A program made the position numbers and the translations under genes. Shown here in pieces: positions 8,479 to 17,909 of a DNA stretch of 64,000 nucleotides. Source of the DNA: an uncultured Eubacteriales bacterium (lineage in GTDB: Bacteria; Bacillota; Clostridia; Oscillospirales; Acutalibacteraceae). Position 1 is the first letter of the stretch. Every line of letters starts with the position of its first letter. The notes under the pieces were generated by a model. It was not told the DNA's origin. It did no database searches and was given only the letters and a program-made list of their open reading frames with translations. The DNA lies in the NCBI GenBank assembly GCA_934486615.1, contig CAKSQO010000005.1, positions 1 to 64,000 of the forward strand. Reading direction: 5' to 3'.

Positions 8479-11400
8479 ATGGCAAAAAGACAGGATTTGA
8501 AGAAGATCATGATTATCGGCTCTGGCCCGATAGTAATCGGTCAGGCGGCCGAGTTCGACTACGCGGGCACGCAGGCGTGCCTTGCGCTGAAGGAGGAGGG
8601 CTACGAGGTGCTGCTGTGCAACTCGAATCCCGCGACGATTATGACCGACACCTCCATTGCCGACAAGGTATACATGGAGCCGCTGACGCTTGAATATATC
8701 GCGAAGATACTGCGCTACGAGCGCCCGAACGCCATTATCCCGGGCATCGGCGGGCAGACGGGGCTGAACCTCGCAATGCAGCTGGAGAAAAAGGGCATAC
8801 TGCGCGAGTGCGGCGTTGAGCTGCTCGGCACAAGCTCGGAAAGCATCGAGCTGGCCGAGGACAGGGAGAAGTTCAAGGAGCTGTGCGAGTCGATAGGCGA
8901 GCCGACTATCCCGAGCGAGATAACCTACTCGCTTGAGCAGGCGCGCGAGGCCGCGAAGCACATCGGATACCCCGTGGTGCTGCGCCCCGCGTTCACCCTC
9001 GGCGGCACGGGCGGCGGCTTTGCCAACAACGAGGAGGAGCTTGACGAGATAGGCGTGAACGCGTTCAAGCTCTCGCCAGTGCATCAGGTGCTGATTGAAA
9101 AGAGCGTCAAGGGCTTTAAGGAAATCGAGTTTGAGATGATGCGCGACGGCGAGGACAACGTCATCACCATCTGCGGTATGGAGAACGTCGACCCCGTCGG
9201 CGTTCACACGGGCGACTCGATAGTCGTCGCGCCGATCATGTCGCTGTCAGACGCGGATATGACCATGCTCAACGACAGCGCGATCCGCCTTATCCGCGCG
9301 CTGAAGATCGAGGGCGGCTGCAACGTGCAGTTCGCGCTCGACCCGAGAAGCAGCAAATACTATCTTATCGAGGTAAACCCGCGCGTTTCGCGCTCGTCGG
9401 CGCTTGCCTCAAAGGCGAGCGGCTACCCGATAGCGAAGGTCACCGCCAAGATCGCCGTCGGTATGACCCTCGGAGACATTGCGATTGCCAACACCACCGC
9501 CGCAACCGCGCCGCAGCTTGACTATGTTGTGGCGAAGCTGCCGCGCTTCCCGTTCGACAAGTTCGCGTCCGCTTCAAACAAGCTCGGCACGCAGATGAAG
9601 GCGACCGGAGAGGTTATGGGCATCGGCTCAAACCTTGAGGAGTGCCTGCTAAAGTCCGTGCGCTGCCTTGAGACGGGAGCCGACCACTTTTGGCTTGCGA
9701 AGTTTGCCGACAAGAGCGAGAGTGAGCTGCTCGACTACGTCGCCGAGTTCAGGGACGATGGTATTTTCGCGGTTGCCGAGCTTATCCGCAGGGGCGTCGG
9801 CATCGAAAAGCTGCACGAGGTTACGATGATAACCGAGCTGTTCCTTGAGTCGCTGAAAAAAATCGTCGATACGGAAAACGAGCTGAAAGCGAACGTCGGC
9901 GACATTGATACTCTGCGCAAGGCAAAGCAGATGGGATTTTGCGACGCGGTCATCGGCAGGCTGTGGGGCATGGCTGAAATTGACGTAACGAACAAGCGCA
10001 TTGAAGCGGGCATTGTGCCCGTCTACCGTATGGCGGACACGCTGCACACGGGCGCTTACATTCCTTATTTCTATTCGTCCTACAGCGGCGAAAACCGCTC
10101 GCGCGTTACCGATAAAAAGAAGATAATCGTCCTCGGCGCAGGCCCGATACGCATCGGTCAGGGCGTTGAGTTCGACTACTCCACCGTCCACGCGGTGTCG
10201 ACCATTCGCCGCTCGGGCTACGAGGCCATAATCATCAACAACAACCCCGAGACGGTCTCCACCGACTACACCTGCTCGGACAAGCTCTACTTCGAGCCGC
10301 TGACCCCCGAGGACGTTATGAACATCGTCGCCTTCGAGCAGCCCGAGGGCGTTATCGCCTCGCTCGGCGGACAGACGGCGATAAACCTCGCCGAGCCGCT
10401 GATGAAGCGCGGGGTCAGGATAATCGGCACCGACTGCGAGGCTATCGACAAGGCTGAAAACCGCAAGCTGTTTGAGAAGCTGCTGCTTGAGCTGAATATT
10501 CCGCAGCCCAAGGGCGAGGCCGTCACCAACATCGACGACGGCGTGCGCGCGGCGGCAGAGATCGGCTATCCCGTGCTCGTGCGCCCGAGCTTCGTCCTCG
10601 GCGGCAGAGCGATGCAGATAGTCGACGACGAGAGCCAGCTGCGCCGCTACCTTAAAACGGCGGTCGAGATCGACGCAGACAAGCCTGTGCTCGTCGACAA
10701 GTACATTGTCGGCCGCGAGGTCGAGGTCGACGCCATCTGCGACGGCATCGATGTGTTCGTGCCCGGCATAATGGAGCTTGTCGAGCGCACCGGTATCCAC
10801 TCGGGCGACTCGATAAGCGTGTATCCGACGTTCAGCATTTCGGACAACGTAAAGGGCACTATTTTGCGTTACACCCGCGCGCTCGGGCTGGGCATCGGCA
10901 TAAAGGGACTGTTCAACATTCAGTTTATCGTTGACAAAAACGATAATGTGTTTATCATAGAAGTAAACCCCCGCTCGTCGCGCACGGTGCCGTTCCTCTC
11001 AAAGGCAACGGGCTACTCGCTTGCCGACATCGCGACCGAGGTCATTCTCGGCAAGACGCTCAAGGAGCAGGGCATATTCTCGATTTATCCCAAGGAAAAG
11101 GAGCGCTGGTACGTCAAAGCGCCCGTGTTCTCGTTCTCAAAAATCCGCGGACTCGACGCGTACCTTTCGCCAGAGATGAAGTCTACGGGCGAGGCTATCG
11201 GCTACGATAACAAGCTCAACCGCGCACTGTACAAGGCGCTGCAGGCCTCGGGTATGAAGGTGCAGAATTACGGCACGGTGTTCGCCACCGTCGCCGATCA
11301 GGACAAGGAGGAGGCGCTGCCGCTTATCCGCCGCTTCTATGACCTCGGCTTCAACATTGAGGCCACCGCGGGCACGGCCGCTTTCCTCAAGGAGCACGGC

Positions 11401-11664
11401 ATTCGCACCCGCGTGCTCGGCAAGATAGGCGAGGGCAGCGACGAAATTCCCGAGTCGTTCAGACAGGGACACATCGCCTACATCATCAACACAAGCGGCG
11501 CCTCCACCGCCGACGGCGGCAAGGACGGCTATCAGCTGCGCGCCTTTGCGACCGAGAACAACATCACGATGTTCACCGCGCTCGACACCGTCCGCGTGCT
11601 GCTCGACGTGCTCGAGGAGACGACGCTCGGCGTGTCGACCATAGATTATGAGGAGGCAAGATAA
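8479..11664 (+). CDS. carB: Carbamoyl-phosphate synthase large subunit
   Basis: At 1061 residues this is full length. Two homologous ATP-grasp halves begin with KIMIIGSGPIVIGQAAEFDY and KKIIVLGAGPIRIGQGVEFD, and an MGS-like allosteric domain forms the last 130 residues. It makes carbamoyl phosphate from bicarbonate, ATP and ammonia that the small glutaminase subunit CarA supplies. No carA lies anywhere in this operon, although in many Firmicutes carA directly precedes carB, so the small subunit must be encoded elsewhere. AAGGAG precedes the ATG; pyrK begins on the base after the stop. Confidence 0.97.
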   Translation: MAKRQDLKKIMIIGSGPIVIGQAAEFDYAGTQACLALKEEGYEVLLCNSNPATIMTDTSIADKVYMEPLTLEYIAKILRYERPNAIIPGIGGQTGLNLAMQLEKKGILRECGVELLGTSSESIELAEDREKFKELCESIGEPTIPSEITYSLEQAREAAKHIGYPVVLRPAFTLGGTGGGFANNEEELDEIGVNAFKLSPVHQVLIEKSVKGFKEIEFEMMRDGEDNVITICGMENVDPVGVHTGDSIVVAPIMSLSDADMTMLNDSAIRLIRALKIEGGCNVQFALDPRSSKYYLIEVNPRVSRSSALASKASGYPIAKVTAKIAVGMTLGDIAIANTTAATAPQLDYVVAKLPRFPFDKFASASNKLGTQMKATGEVMGIGSNLEECLLKSVRCLETGADHFWLAKFADKSESELLDYVAEFRDDGIFAVAELIRRGVGIEKLHEVTMITELFLESLKKIVDTENELKANVGDIDTLRKAKQMGFCDAVIGRLWGMAEIDVTNKRIEAGIVPVYRMADTLHTGAYIPYFYSSYSGENRSRVTDKKKIIVLGAGPIRIGQGVEFDYSTVHAVSTIRRSGYEAIIINNNPETVSTDYTCSDKLYFEPLTPEDVMNIVAFEQPEGVIASLGGQTAINLAEPLMKRGVRIIGTDCEAIDKAENRKLFEKLLLELNIPQPKGEAVTNIDDGVRAAAEIGYPVLVRPSFVLGGRAMQIVDDESQLRRYLKTAVEIDADKPVLVDKYIVGREVEVDAICDGIDVFVPGIMELVERTGIHSGDSISVYPTFSISDNVKGTILRYTRALGLGIGIKGLFNIQFIVDKNDNVFIIEVNPRSSRTVPFLSKATGYSLADIATEVILGKTLKEQGIFSIYPKEKERWYVKAPVFSFSKIRGLDAYLSPEMKSTGEAIGYDNKLNRALYKALQASGMKVQNYGTVFATVADQDKEEALPLIRRFYDLGFNIEATAGTAAFLKEHGIRTRVLGKIGEGSDEIPESFRQGHIAYIINTSGASTADGGKDGYQLRAFATENNITMFTALDTVRVLLDVLEETTLGVSTIDYEEAR

Positions 11665-12402
11665 GTGAAGCAGGGCTTTTTCACCGTTAAAAGCAATGTG
11701 CCAATAGCAAAGTCGGTATACCGTATGGAGCTTGAGGGCGACACTTCGGCGATAACCGCTGCGGGGCAGTTTGTCAACATCAGGCTTGACGGGCTTTACC
11801 TGCGCCGCCCCATCTCGGTCTGCGACCGTGGCGAGGGCAGTCTGACGATCATCTACAAGGTCGTCGGCGCGGGCACGGAGAAAATGAGCGCAATGTCGGG
11901 CGGAGAAAGGCTCGACGTGCTCAGCGGCCTCGGCAACGGCTACGACACCTCCAAAAGCGGGAGCGCTCCGCTGCTCATCGGCGGGGGAGTCGGCGTGCCG
12001 CCGCTTTACGGCCTTGCAAAGCAGCTTGTTGAGCAGGGCAAGGCGGTCACAGTCGTGCTCGGCTTTAACTCGGCCGACGAGGTGTTCTGCGAGCGGGACT
12101 TCGCCGATTTGGGCGCAAAGGTGTTCGTCGCGACCGCCGACGGCTCGTACGGCGCAAGGGGCTTTGTCACCGACGTGATGAAGGACCTTGACTACAGCTA
12201 CTTCTACACCTGCGGGCCCATGCCGATGTTCAGGGCGATCGAGAACATTGCAAAAACGAGCGGCCAGTTCAGCTTTGAGGAGCGCATGGGCTGCGGCTTC
12301 GGCGCGTGCATGGGCTGCTCGTGCAAGACTCTTGCGGGCAACAAGCGCATATGCAAGGACGGCCCGGTTATGGAAAGGGAGGAGATCATATGGAACGCCT
12401 GA
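11665..12402 (+). CDS. pyrK: Dihydroorotate dehydrogenase B, electron-transfer subunit
   Basis: The 245-residue flavoprotein has an FAD domain (LRRPISVCDR near residue 46), an NAD-binding part (LLIGGGVGVPPLYGLAKQL) and a C-terminal [2Fe-2S] ligand cluster (CGFGACMGCSC, then C about 12 residues later). It passes electrons from PyrD to NAD. The start is GTG at 11665, immediately after the carB stop. Its 3' end overlaps the pyrD start by 13 bases, which predicts translational coupling of the two subunits. Confidence 0.93.
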   Translation: MKQGFFTVKSNVPIAKSVYRMELEGDTSAITAAGQFVNIRLDGLYLRRPISVCDRGEGSLTIIYKVVGAGTEKMSAMSGGERLDVLSGLGNGYDTSKSGSAPLLIGGGVGVPPLYGLAKQLVEQGKAVTVVLGFNSADEVFCERDFADLGAKVFVATADGSYGARGFVTDVMKDLDYSYFYTCGPMPMFRAIENIAKTSGQFSFEERMGCGFGACMGCSCKTLAGNKRICKDGPVMEREEIIWNA

Positions 12403-13301
12403 AAGTGAAGCTGTGCGGCATAGAGCTTGACAATCCCGTCATTCCCGCAAGCGGCACGTTCGGCTACGGCTACGAGTTCGCCGAGCTTTACGACATCAAC
12501 TGTCTGGGCACGTTCTCCTTCAAGGGCACGACGGCCGAGCCGCGCTTCGGCAACCCCACGCCGCGCATCGCCGAGTGCGCCGCCGGCATGATAAATTCCG
12601 TCGGGCTGCAAAATCCGGGCGTGGACAAGGTTATAAGCGAGGAGCTGCCGAAGCTCGCCGCCTGCTTTAATAAAAAGGTCATGGCGAACGTCAGCGGCTT
12701 TTCGCTCGACGAGTACGCGCTGACCTGCTCAAAGCTCGATAAGATCGGGCAGATAGGCTGGCTTGAGGTCAACATCAGCTGCCCCAACGTGCACGGCGGC
12801 GGTATGGCGTTCGGCACGGACGCGGCGGCTGCCGCTTCGGTCGTAAAGGCCGTGCGGAAGGTGACGACCAAGCCTGTGATAATCAAGCTTTCGCCTAACG
12901 TGACCGACATCGTTTCGATCGCCAAGGCGTGCGAGGACGCGGGCGCGGACGGCATAAGCCTTATTAACACTCTGCTCGGAATGAGGATAAGCCTAAAGAC
13001 AAAAAAGCCTGTTGTCGCCAATAAGATGGGCGGCTTTTCGGGCCCGGCCATCTTCCCTGTGGCGCTGCGAATGGTCTACCAGGTCGCGTCGAACGTCAAG
13101 ATCCCGGTTGTGGGAATGGGCGGCGTTTCGAGCGCCGAGGACGTGCTCGAAATGATGCTCGCGGGAGCGACTGCGGTCGAGGTCGGCGCTGCAAACCTTG
13201 TTGATCCGTTTGCGTGCAGGGACATAATCGCCGACCTGCCGAAGGTCATGGACAAATACGGTATAGACACACTTGAAAGTATAATCGGAGGTGCTTTATA
13301 A
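12390..13301 (+). CDS. pyrD: Dihydroorotate dehydrogenase B, catalytic subunit
   Basis: The 303-residue TIM-barrel flavoenzyme shows NPVIPASGTFGYG, the NSVGLQNPG loop, VNISCPNVHGGG with the active-site Cys of the class 1B enzymes, and the FMN-binding ends VGMGGVSSAEDVLEM and AGATAVEVGAANL. It oxidises dihydroorotate to orotate with PyrK. ATG 12390 is chosen because GGGAGGAG lies just upstream and it gives the family N-terminus MERLKVKLCGIEL; an open frame extends back to 12306 inside pyrK. Stop and pyrF start share one base (TAATG). Confidence 0.95.
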   Translation: MERLKVKLCGIELDNPVIPASGTFGYGYEFAELYDINCLGTFSFKGTTAEPRFGNPTPRIAECAAGMINSVGLQNPGVDKVISEELPKLAACFNKKVMANVSGFSLDEYALTCSKLDKIGQIGWLEVNISCPNVHGGGMAFGTDAAAAASVVKAVRKVTTKPVIIKLSPNVTDIVSIAKACEDAGADGISLINTLLGMRISLKTKKPVVANKMGGFSGPAIFPVALRMVYQVASNVKIPVVGMGGVSSAEDVLEMMLAGATAVEVGAANLVDPFACRDIIADLPKVMDKYGIDTLESIIGGAL

Positions 13302-13999
13302 TGGGTAAGGACGTAATCGTTGCCTGCGACTTTTCGTCAAAGCAGCAGGTGCTCGACTTTCTTGACAGGTTCAGCGGCAGAAAGCCGTTTGTCAAGATAG
13401 GAATGGAGCTGTACTACGCGGAGGGTCCGCAGATCGTGCGCGAGATAAAGGCGAGGGGGCATAAGATTTTTCTCGACTTAAAGCTGCACGACATTCCGAA
13501 CACCGTTAAAAAGAGCATGGCGGTGCTCTCTCGCCTTGACGTTGATATGTGCAACCTGCACGCGGCGGGCACGATAAATATGATGACCGCCGCCATCGAG
13601 GGGCTGACCCGCCCCGACGGCACTCGCCCGCTGCTTATCGCGGTGACGCAGCTTACCTCCACGGATCAGGAGAGCATGGAACGCGATTTGCTTATTGAAA
13701 AGCCGATCGACGAGGTGGTTATCCACTACGCTCAAAACGCGGCCAAGGCGGGGCTTGACGGCGTTGTATGCTCGCCGCTCGAGGCCGAAAAGGTGCACTC
13801 GGCGTGCGGAAAGAGCTTCCTGACCGTCACCCCGGGCGTTCGCTTTGCAGACGGCGACAAGGGCGACCAGAAGCGCGTTATGACCCCCGCTCAGGCCAGG
13901 GAGACAGGCTCGGACTACATCGTTGTCGGCCGTCCGATAACCGCTGCCGACGACCCTGTTGCGGCGTATGAGAGATGCGTAAGAGAATTTGTCGACTGA
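13301..13999 (+). CDS. pyrF: Orotidine 5'-phosphate decarboxylase
   Basis: Length 232. VIVACDFSS opens the barrel, and the charged active-site motif is FLDLKLHDIPNT (Asp-Lys-Asp network); the phosphate-binding end reads TPGVRF and DYIVVGRPIT. It decarboxylates OMP to UMP, the last step of the pathway. The ATG overlaps the pyrD stop by one base, and pyrE follows after 18 bases with AAAAGGAGAGG. Confidence 0.95.
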   Translation: MGKDVIVACDFSSKQQVLDFLDRFSGRKPFVKIGMELYYAEGPQIVREIKARGHKIFLDLKLHDIPNTVKKSMAVLSRLDVDMCNLHAAGTINMMTAAIEGLTRPDGTRPLLIAVTQLTSTDQESMERDLLIEKPIDEVVIHYAQNAAKAGLDGVVCSPLEAEKVHSACGKSFLTVTPGVRFADGDKGDQKRVMTPAQARETGSDYIVVGRPITAADDPVAAYERCVREFVD

Positions 14000-14017
14000 T
14001 AAAAAGGAGAGGTTAAA

Positions 14018-14665
14018 ATGACCGATATTCAGAGAAAAATTGCCGAAGACCTGCTCAGCATAAAGGCGGTATTCTTCCGCCCCGATGAGCCGTTTACCTG
14101 GGCAAGCGGAATCAAAAGCCCCGTTTACTGCGACAACCGCCTGACCCTGACCTCGCCCGCCGTCAGAACCGATGTTGAGGAGGGGCTGAAGGCCGTCATC
14201 GAGGAGAACTATCCCGACGTTCAGGTGCTCATGGGCACGTCCACCGCGGGTATCGCCCACGCTGCCATCACCGCGCATCTTATGGGGCTGCCGATGGGCT
14301 ACGTCCGCTCGGGCAACAAGGATCACGGCAGACAGAACCGCATTGAGGGCAAGCTTGAAGCGGGTCAGAAGGTCGTCGTCGTCGAGGATCTCATATCCAC
14401 CGGCGGCAGCGTTATCGACGTTGTCGATGCGCTGCGCGAGGCGGGCGCCGAGGTCATCGGAATCGCGAGCATTTTCACCTACGGTATGCAGAAGGGGCTT
14501 GACCGCCTTGCCGCCGCGAACGTCAAAAACGTGAGCCTGACCAACTTCGACGCTATCGCCGAGGTCGCGGCCGCCAACGGCTACATTCGCCCCGAGGACG
14601 TGGCACGCCTTATCAAATTCCGCAACTGCCCGAGTGACGAGAGCTGGATCGGTGAGAACAAATGA
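14018..14665 (+). CDS. pyrE: Orotate phosphoribosyltransferase
   Basis: The 215-residue protein carries FTWASGIKSPVYCDNR, YVRSGNKDHGRQNRIEG and the PRPP loop VVVVEDLISTGGSVIDVVDA. It converts orotate and PRPP to OMP. Its stop codon overlaps the pyrB start in ATGA (14662-14665), so pyrB is probably translated by coupling. Length and motifs are normal for the family. Confidence 0.95.
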   Translation: MTDIQRKIAEDLLSIKAVFFRPDEPFTWASGIKSPVYCDNRLTLTSPAVRTDVEEGLKAVIEENYPDVQVLMGTSTAGIAHAAITAHLMGLPMGYVRSGNKDHGRQNRIEGKLEAGQKVVVVEDLISTGGSVIDVVDALREAGAEVIGIASIFTYGMQKGLDRLAAANVKNVSLTNFDAIAEVAAANGYIRPEDVARLIKFRNCPSDESWIGENK

Positions 14666-15750
14666 GAGATCTTATCAACATTCTCGATTTGACGACCGAG
14701 CAGATCGACGGCCTTATCCGAATTGCCGACGACATTATGGCAAACCGAGAGAAGTATTCGCAGCTTTGCCGCGGCAAGATACTGGCGACGCTCTTTTTTG
14801 AGCCGTCGACACGCACGCGCCTGAGCTTTGAGTCGGCCATGCTGTCGCTGGGCGGCGGGGTGCTCGGCTTCTCCGAGCCGAACTCGTCGAGCGCCGCAAA
14901 GGGCGAGACGGTCGCCGACACCCTCGAGGTCGTCAGCGGCTATGCCGACATAATCGCGATGCGCCACCCCTACGAGGGCGCGCCGATAATCGGCGAGAGC
15001 CACTCGCGCGTGCCCGTCATCAACGCGGGCGACGGCGGGCACTATCACCCGACCCAGACCCTGACCGACCTGCTGACGATAAAGCACGAAAAGGGTCACT
15101 TCGACGGCCTGACCATAGGCATTTGCGGCGACCTGAAATACGGCCGCACCGTGCACTCGCTCATTTCGGCGATGAGCCGCTACGAGGGAGTGAGCTTTGT
15201 GCTCATCTCGCCCGAGGAGCTGCGCCTGCCGGGCTTTGTCAAGCACGAGTACCTGACCTCAAAGGGCATTGAATTCACCGAGTGCACCTCGCTTGACGGG
15301 GCAATCGGCAAGGTCGATATTCTGTACATGACCCGAATTCAGCGCGAACGCTTCCCGAGCGTGGACGAGTACGAGCAGCTGAAGGACAGCTACATCCTGA
15401 CCGCCGAGAAGATGAAGAGCGCCAAGCCCGATATGTGTGTGCTGCACCCGCTGCCGCGCGTCAACGAGATTGCGGTCGAGGTCGACTCCGACCCGCGCGC
15501 GTGCTACTTCCGTCAGGCGCACTACGGCCGCTTCATCCGCATGGCGCTGATTGCGTCGATGCTCGGGCTGACCGACACGCGCATTGAAACAGGGCACAGC
15601 GAGAGCGGCCGCCTCGTACGGGGCAGGTACACCTGCCGCAACCCGCGCTGCATAACCGCCGTCGAGCACGAGCTGCCGAGCGTGTTCCGCCTGTGCGACG
15701 AGAAAAACGAGATCTACCGCTGCGTCTACTGCGACGCAAAGGCGTATTAA
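14662..15750 (+). CDS. pyrB: Aspartate carbamoyltransferase with a C-terminal PyrI-type zinc ribbon
   Basis: Residues 1-305 are a complete catalytic chain: the carbamoyl-phosphate loop STRTRLSFESAM, SSAAKGET, MRHPYEGAP, GDLKYGRTVHS and HPLPRVNE. A further 57 residues hold Cys325, Cys330, Cys354 and Cys357. The spacing C-x4-C-x23-C-x2-C equals that of the zinc site of the E. coli regulatory chain PyrI (Cys109, 114, 138, 141). The PyrI nucleotide-binding domain is missing, so this is catalytic chain plus zinc ribbon only. The ribbon may hold trimers together without CTP/ATP control. It is the last gene of the operon, an unusual place for pyrB. Confidence 0.92.
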   Translation: MRDLINILDLTTEQIDGLIRIADDIMANREKYSQLCRGKILATLFFEPSTRTRLSFESAMLSLGGGVLGFSEPNSSSAAKGETVADTLEVVSGYADIIAMRHPYEGAPIIGESHSRVPVINAGDGGHYHPTQTLTDLLTIKHEKGHFDGLTIGICGDLKYGRTVHSLISAMSRYEGVSFVLISPEELRLPGFVKHEYLTSKGIEFTECTSLDGAIGKVDILYMTRIQRERFPSVDEYEQLKDSYILTAEKMKSAKPDMCVLHPLPRVNEIAVEVDSDPRACYFRQAHYGRFIRMALIASMLGLTDTRIETGHSESGRLVRGRYTCRNPRCITAVEHELPSVFRLCDEKNEIYRCVYCDAKAY

Positions 15751-15764
15751 AATAAGGCAATAAG

Positions 15765-15807
15765 AAATCGCCCGCGCGGCCTGAAAAAGGCTTGCGCGGG
15801 CGATTTT
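15765..15807. terminator. Terminator at the end of the pyr operon
   Basis: AAATCGCCCGCGC (15765-15777) pairs with GCGCGGGCGATTT (15794-15806), with GGCC/AAGGCT material in the loop. It lies between convergent genes and could serve both strands. Confidence 0.8.
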
Positions 15808-15899
15808 GTGCTGTGGGTCGGCGCTTTCACGCCGTGTAATGCGCTGCGTTTGTGCGGCGGCGCGCCGGTTAAAGCGCTTTCAGCGCGGGCTCCGGGCGA

Positions 15900-17189
15900 T
15901 TACTGCGGGGCGTTGCCGTCATTCGGCGCGGTCGGTTCGGTGCAGGTCGGCTCTGTCGGCTCGGTCGGCTCGGTCGGAGCGGCAGGAGCAGCAGGCTCGG
16001 TGCAGGTCGGCTCTGCGGCGGCGGGAGCAGCAGGCTCGGTGCAGGTCGGCTCGGTCGGAGCGGCGGGAGCGCCGTAGGTCGGCTCGGTCGGCTGAGAATA
16101 GGGCGCGTTAAAGGCGGCGGCGGGCACAGGCTGCGCGGCGGCGACGATCTCGTTCATCATCGTGCGGTACTTCAGAATGAGCACGCCGTTGAACACCGCG
16201 GCGGCGATGGCTGCCGCAGCCGCAATGCGGGCAATGCCGCTGCTGTACGCACCCAAGATCGTGCCGAGGTTTGACAGGCTTGAAATAAAGTAGATAACGG
16301 CGGGGAACATCGGAATACGGTTATCGGCAAAGCCTGTGTTTATCGAGGCTTTGACGACGTTCAGCCCTTTTATGAGCTTGGAGTAATGAATGATCATCAC
16401 GACGACGACGGCGATAAGGATTACCATCAAAATCGCGGCGATCGCGCTCAGGGAAAGCCCGAGTGCTTCAAGCGCGCTGAGCTGAGAGCCAAAAGCACCT
16501 AAAGCGCGTGCGCCGAGATAGGTCGACGCGCCGATGATCATACAGACAGCGGTGGAGGCTGCGACAGCTCCGAGGATGCAGATGAGCACAAGTTTGATTA
16601 TGGCCGAGACTTTGAACAGCGTAAAGCCGGTGGTCGAGAAGCCGATCGGCTTCCTGGCGGAGGTGTAGACGAGCCAGTAGCCGATGAGCGTGAACAGGGA
16701 CGGCCCCACGACGCTTATGCTGTAATTAACGGTTGAGGTGTAGTTCGAAGTGTAGCCGTCGGACACGGTGCTTGTGAAGCTGCCCGATACGAGCGAAAGC
16801 GCGAACGCAACGCTGGTTATGATGGCGGCTGCGAGGAATAAAGGCGACGAGAAGAAGCTCTTAATCGCCGCAAGCAGCGCTGAGTCGGGCTGTGCGACAG
16901 GCGGGATGTACGGCTGAACGGGCGGCACGGGAGCGACGTAGGGTTGCTGCGGTGCGTTCGGCTGAACAGGCGGGGTGTACGGCGGCTGCGCGCCCTGCGA
17001 GTAGCTCGGCTGCGGCTGCGCGGGCTGCGAGTAGCTCGGCTGCGGCTGTGCGGGCTGAATGGGCTGAACGGGCTGAACGGGCTGTGCCGATTGAGCCTGC
17101 GGCTGTACCCGGGTCTGGAGCGGTTTGCCGCACAGGCGGCAAAAACGCACGCCGTCGACATTCTGCGTTCCGCAATTGGGACAAAACAT
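15900..17189 (-). CDS. Zinc-ribbon polytopic membrane protein with low-complexity tail
   Basis: The 429-residue protein starts with a zinc ribbon (CPNCGTQNVDGVRFCRLCG), followed by about 70 residues rich in Gln and Pro (repeated AQPQPSYSQ). About five hydrophobic segments lie between residues 115 and 345, and the C-terminal tail has repeated PTEPTCTEPAAPA units. ATG 17189 is chosen over an in-frame start at 17207 because AAAGGAG is correctly spaced and the ribbon then begins at residue 2. No enzymatic motif is visible. The gene at 17245-17856 has the same plan and lies directly upstream in the same operon. The tail repeats contain extra cysteines, which is odd for an unstructured tail. Function unknown. 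Confidence 0.8.
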   Translation of the reverse strand: MFCPNCGTQNVDGVRFCRLCGKPLQTRVQPQAQSAQPVQPVQPIQPAQPQPSYSQPAQPQPSYSQGAQPPYTPPVQPNAPQQPYVAPVPPVQPYIPPVAQPDSALLAAIKSFFSSPLFLAAAIITSVAFALSLVSGSFTSTVSDGYTSNYTSTVNYSISVVGPSLFTLIGYWLVYTSARKPIGFSTTGFTLFKVSAIIKLVLICILGAVAASTAVCMIIGASTYLGARALGAFGSQLSALEALGLSLSAIAAILMVILIAVVVVMIIHYSKLIKGLNVVKASINTGFADNRIPMFPAVIYFISSLSNLGTILGAYSSGIARIAAAAAIAAAVFNGVLILKYRTMMNEIVAAAQPVPAAAFNAPYSQPTEPTYGAPAAPTEPTCTEPAAPAAAEPTCTEPAAPAAPTEPTEPTEPTCTEPTAPNDGNAPQ

Positions 17190-17244
17190 GGAAATTTCTC
17201 CTTTCACTGCACTTAAAATCGCGTCATCGGTGCCGGACGACGAT

Positions 17245-17856
17245 TTATTTATAGAAGGCGAACTTGCCGATAACAGGCAGATAGGCGTCCTCGTCCTTGC
17301 ACACCTTGTATATGCCGTAAACGATGAGCAGCAGCGAGACGATATTTACGCCGTAAGCCAAAAGGTTTGAAAGAACGTTCACAAAGCCGGGTGTGGAATA
17401 AACCCCGGTGCCGAAGCCCCAAAGCTTCTGCTCGGTTCTGAAAATCAAATAAAGCAAGGTCCTTATTATAGCGGCGGCGACGTTGAGCACGACTATGGCG
17501 ATGTTGGCGATTATGCCCTGACCGACGTTGAAGCGCACGCGCGCGTCATTTTTCTCGGGCGCAACGAGCAGTCCGATGAGCCAAAGCAGAGGTATGTATG
17601 CAAGAACGCTGAACATCTTGCGGTTATCGCTCGGAGCGCTGTGAGCAAAGGGCTGCTGCGGGGTAAAGGGCTGCTGCGCACCCTGAGCGCTCTGCGCATT
17701 CTGCTGCGCGCCCTGCGGCGGGGTCTGCGCTTCGGGCTGCGGGGCAGCCTGCTGCTGAACCTCGGGCTGCGCCTGAACGTCGACTGGCGCGCCGCAGCTT
17801 ACGCAGAATTTTACGCCGTCGTCAAGCTGAGCGTTACATTTAGGGCAATTCTTCAT
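17245..17856 (-). CDS. Zinc-ribbon membrane protein, DUF4870/Tic20-like
   Basis: Residues 1-25 form a zinc ribbon (CPKCNAQLDDGVKFCVSCG). A Gln/Pro/Ala linker follows to about residue 80, then three or four membrane segments with the DUF4870-like pattern VLAYIPLLWLIGLLVAPEKN followed by ARVRFNVGQGIIANI, and a KDEDAYLPVIGKF ending. The family is small and of unknown role. GAGGGG precedes the ATG. A promoter is visible at 17944-17972, with a hairpin in the leader. It probably shares a transcript with the larger zinc-ribbon protein downstream (56-base gap). Confidence 0.85.
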   Translation of the reverse strand: MKNCPKCNAQLDDGVKFCVSCGAPVDVQAQPEVQQQAAPQPEAQTPPQGAQQNAQSAQGAQQPFTPQQPFAHSAPSDNRKMFSVLAYIPLLWLIGLLVAPEKNDARVRFNVGQGIIANIAIVVLNVAAAIIRTLLYLIFRTEQKLWGFGTGVYSTPGFVNVLSNLLAYGVNIVSLLLIVYGIYKVCKDEDAYLPVIGKFAFYK

Positions 17857-17909
17857 TTAAGGGGTCCCCTCTCTTGTGGTTTGCGCTGCTTTTTGTCAAA
17901 GCGTTGCTC

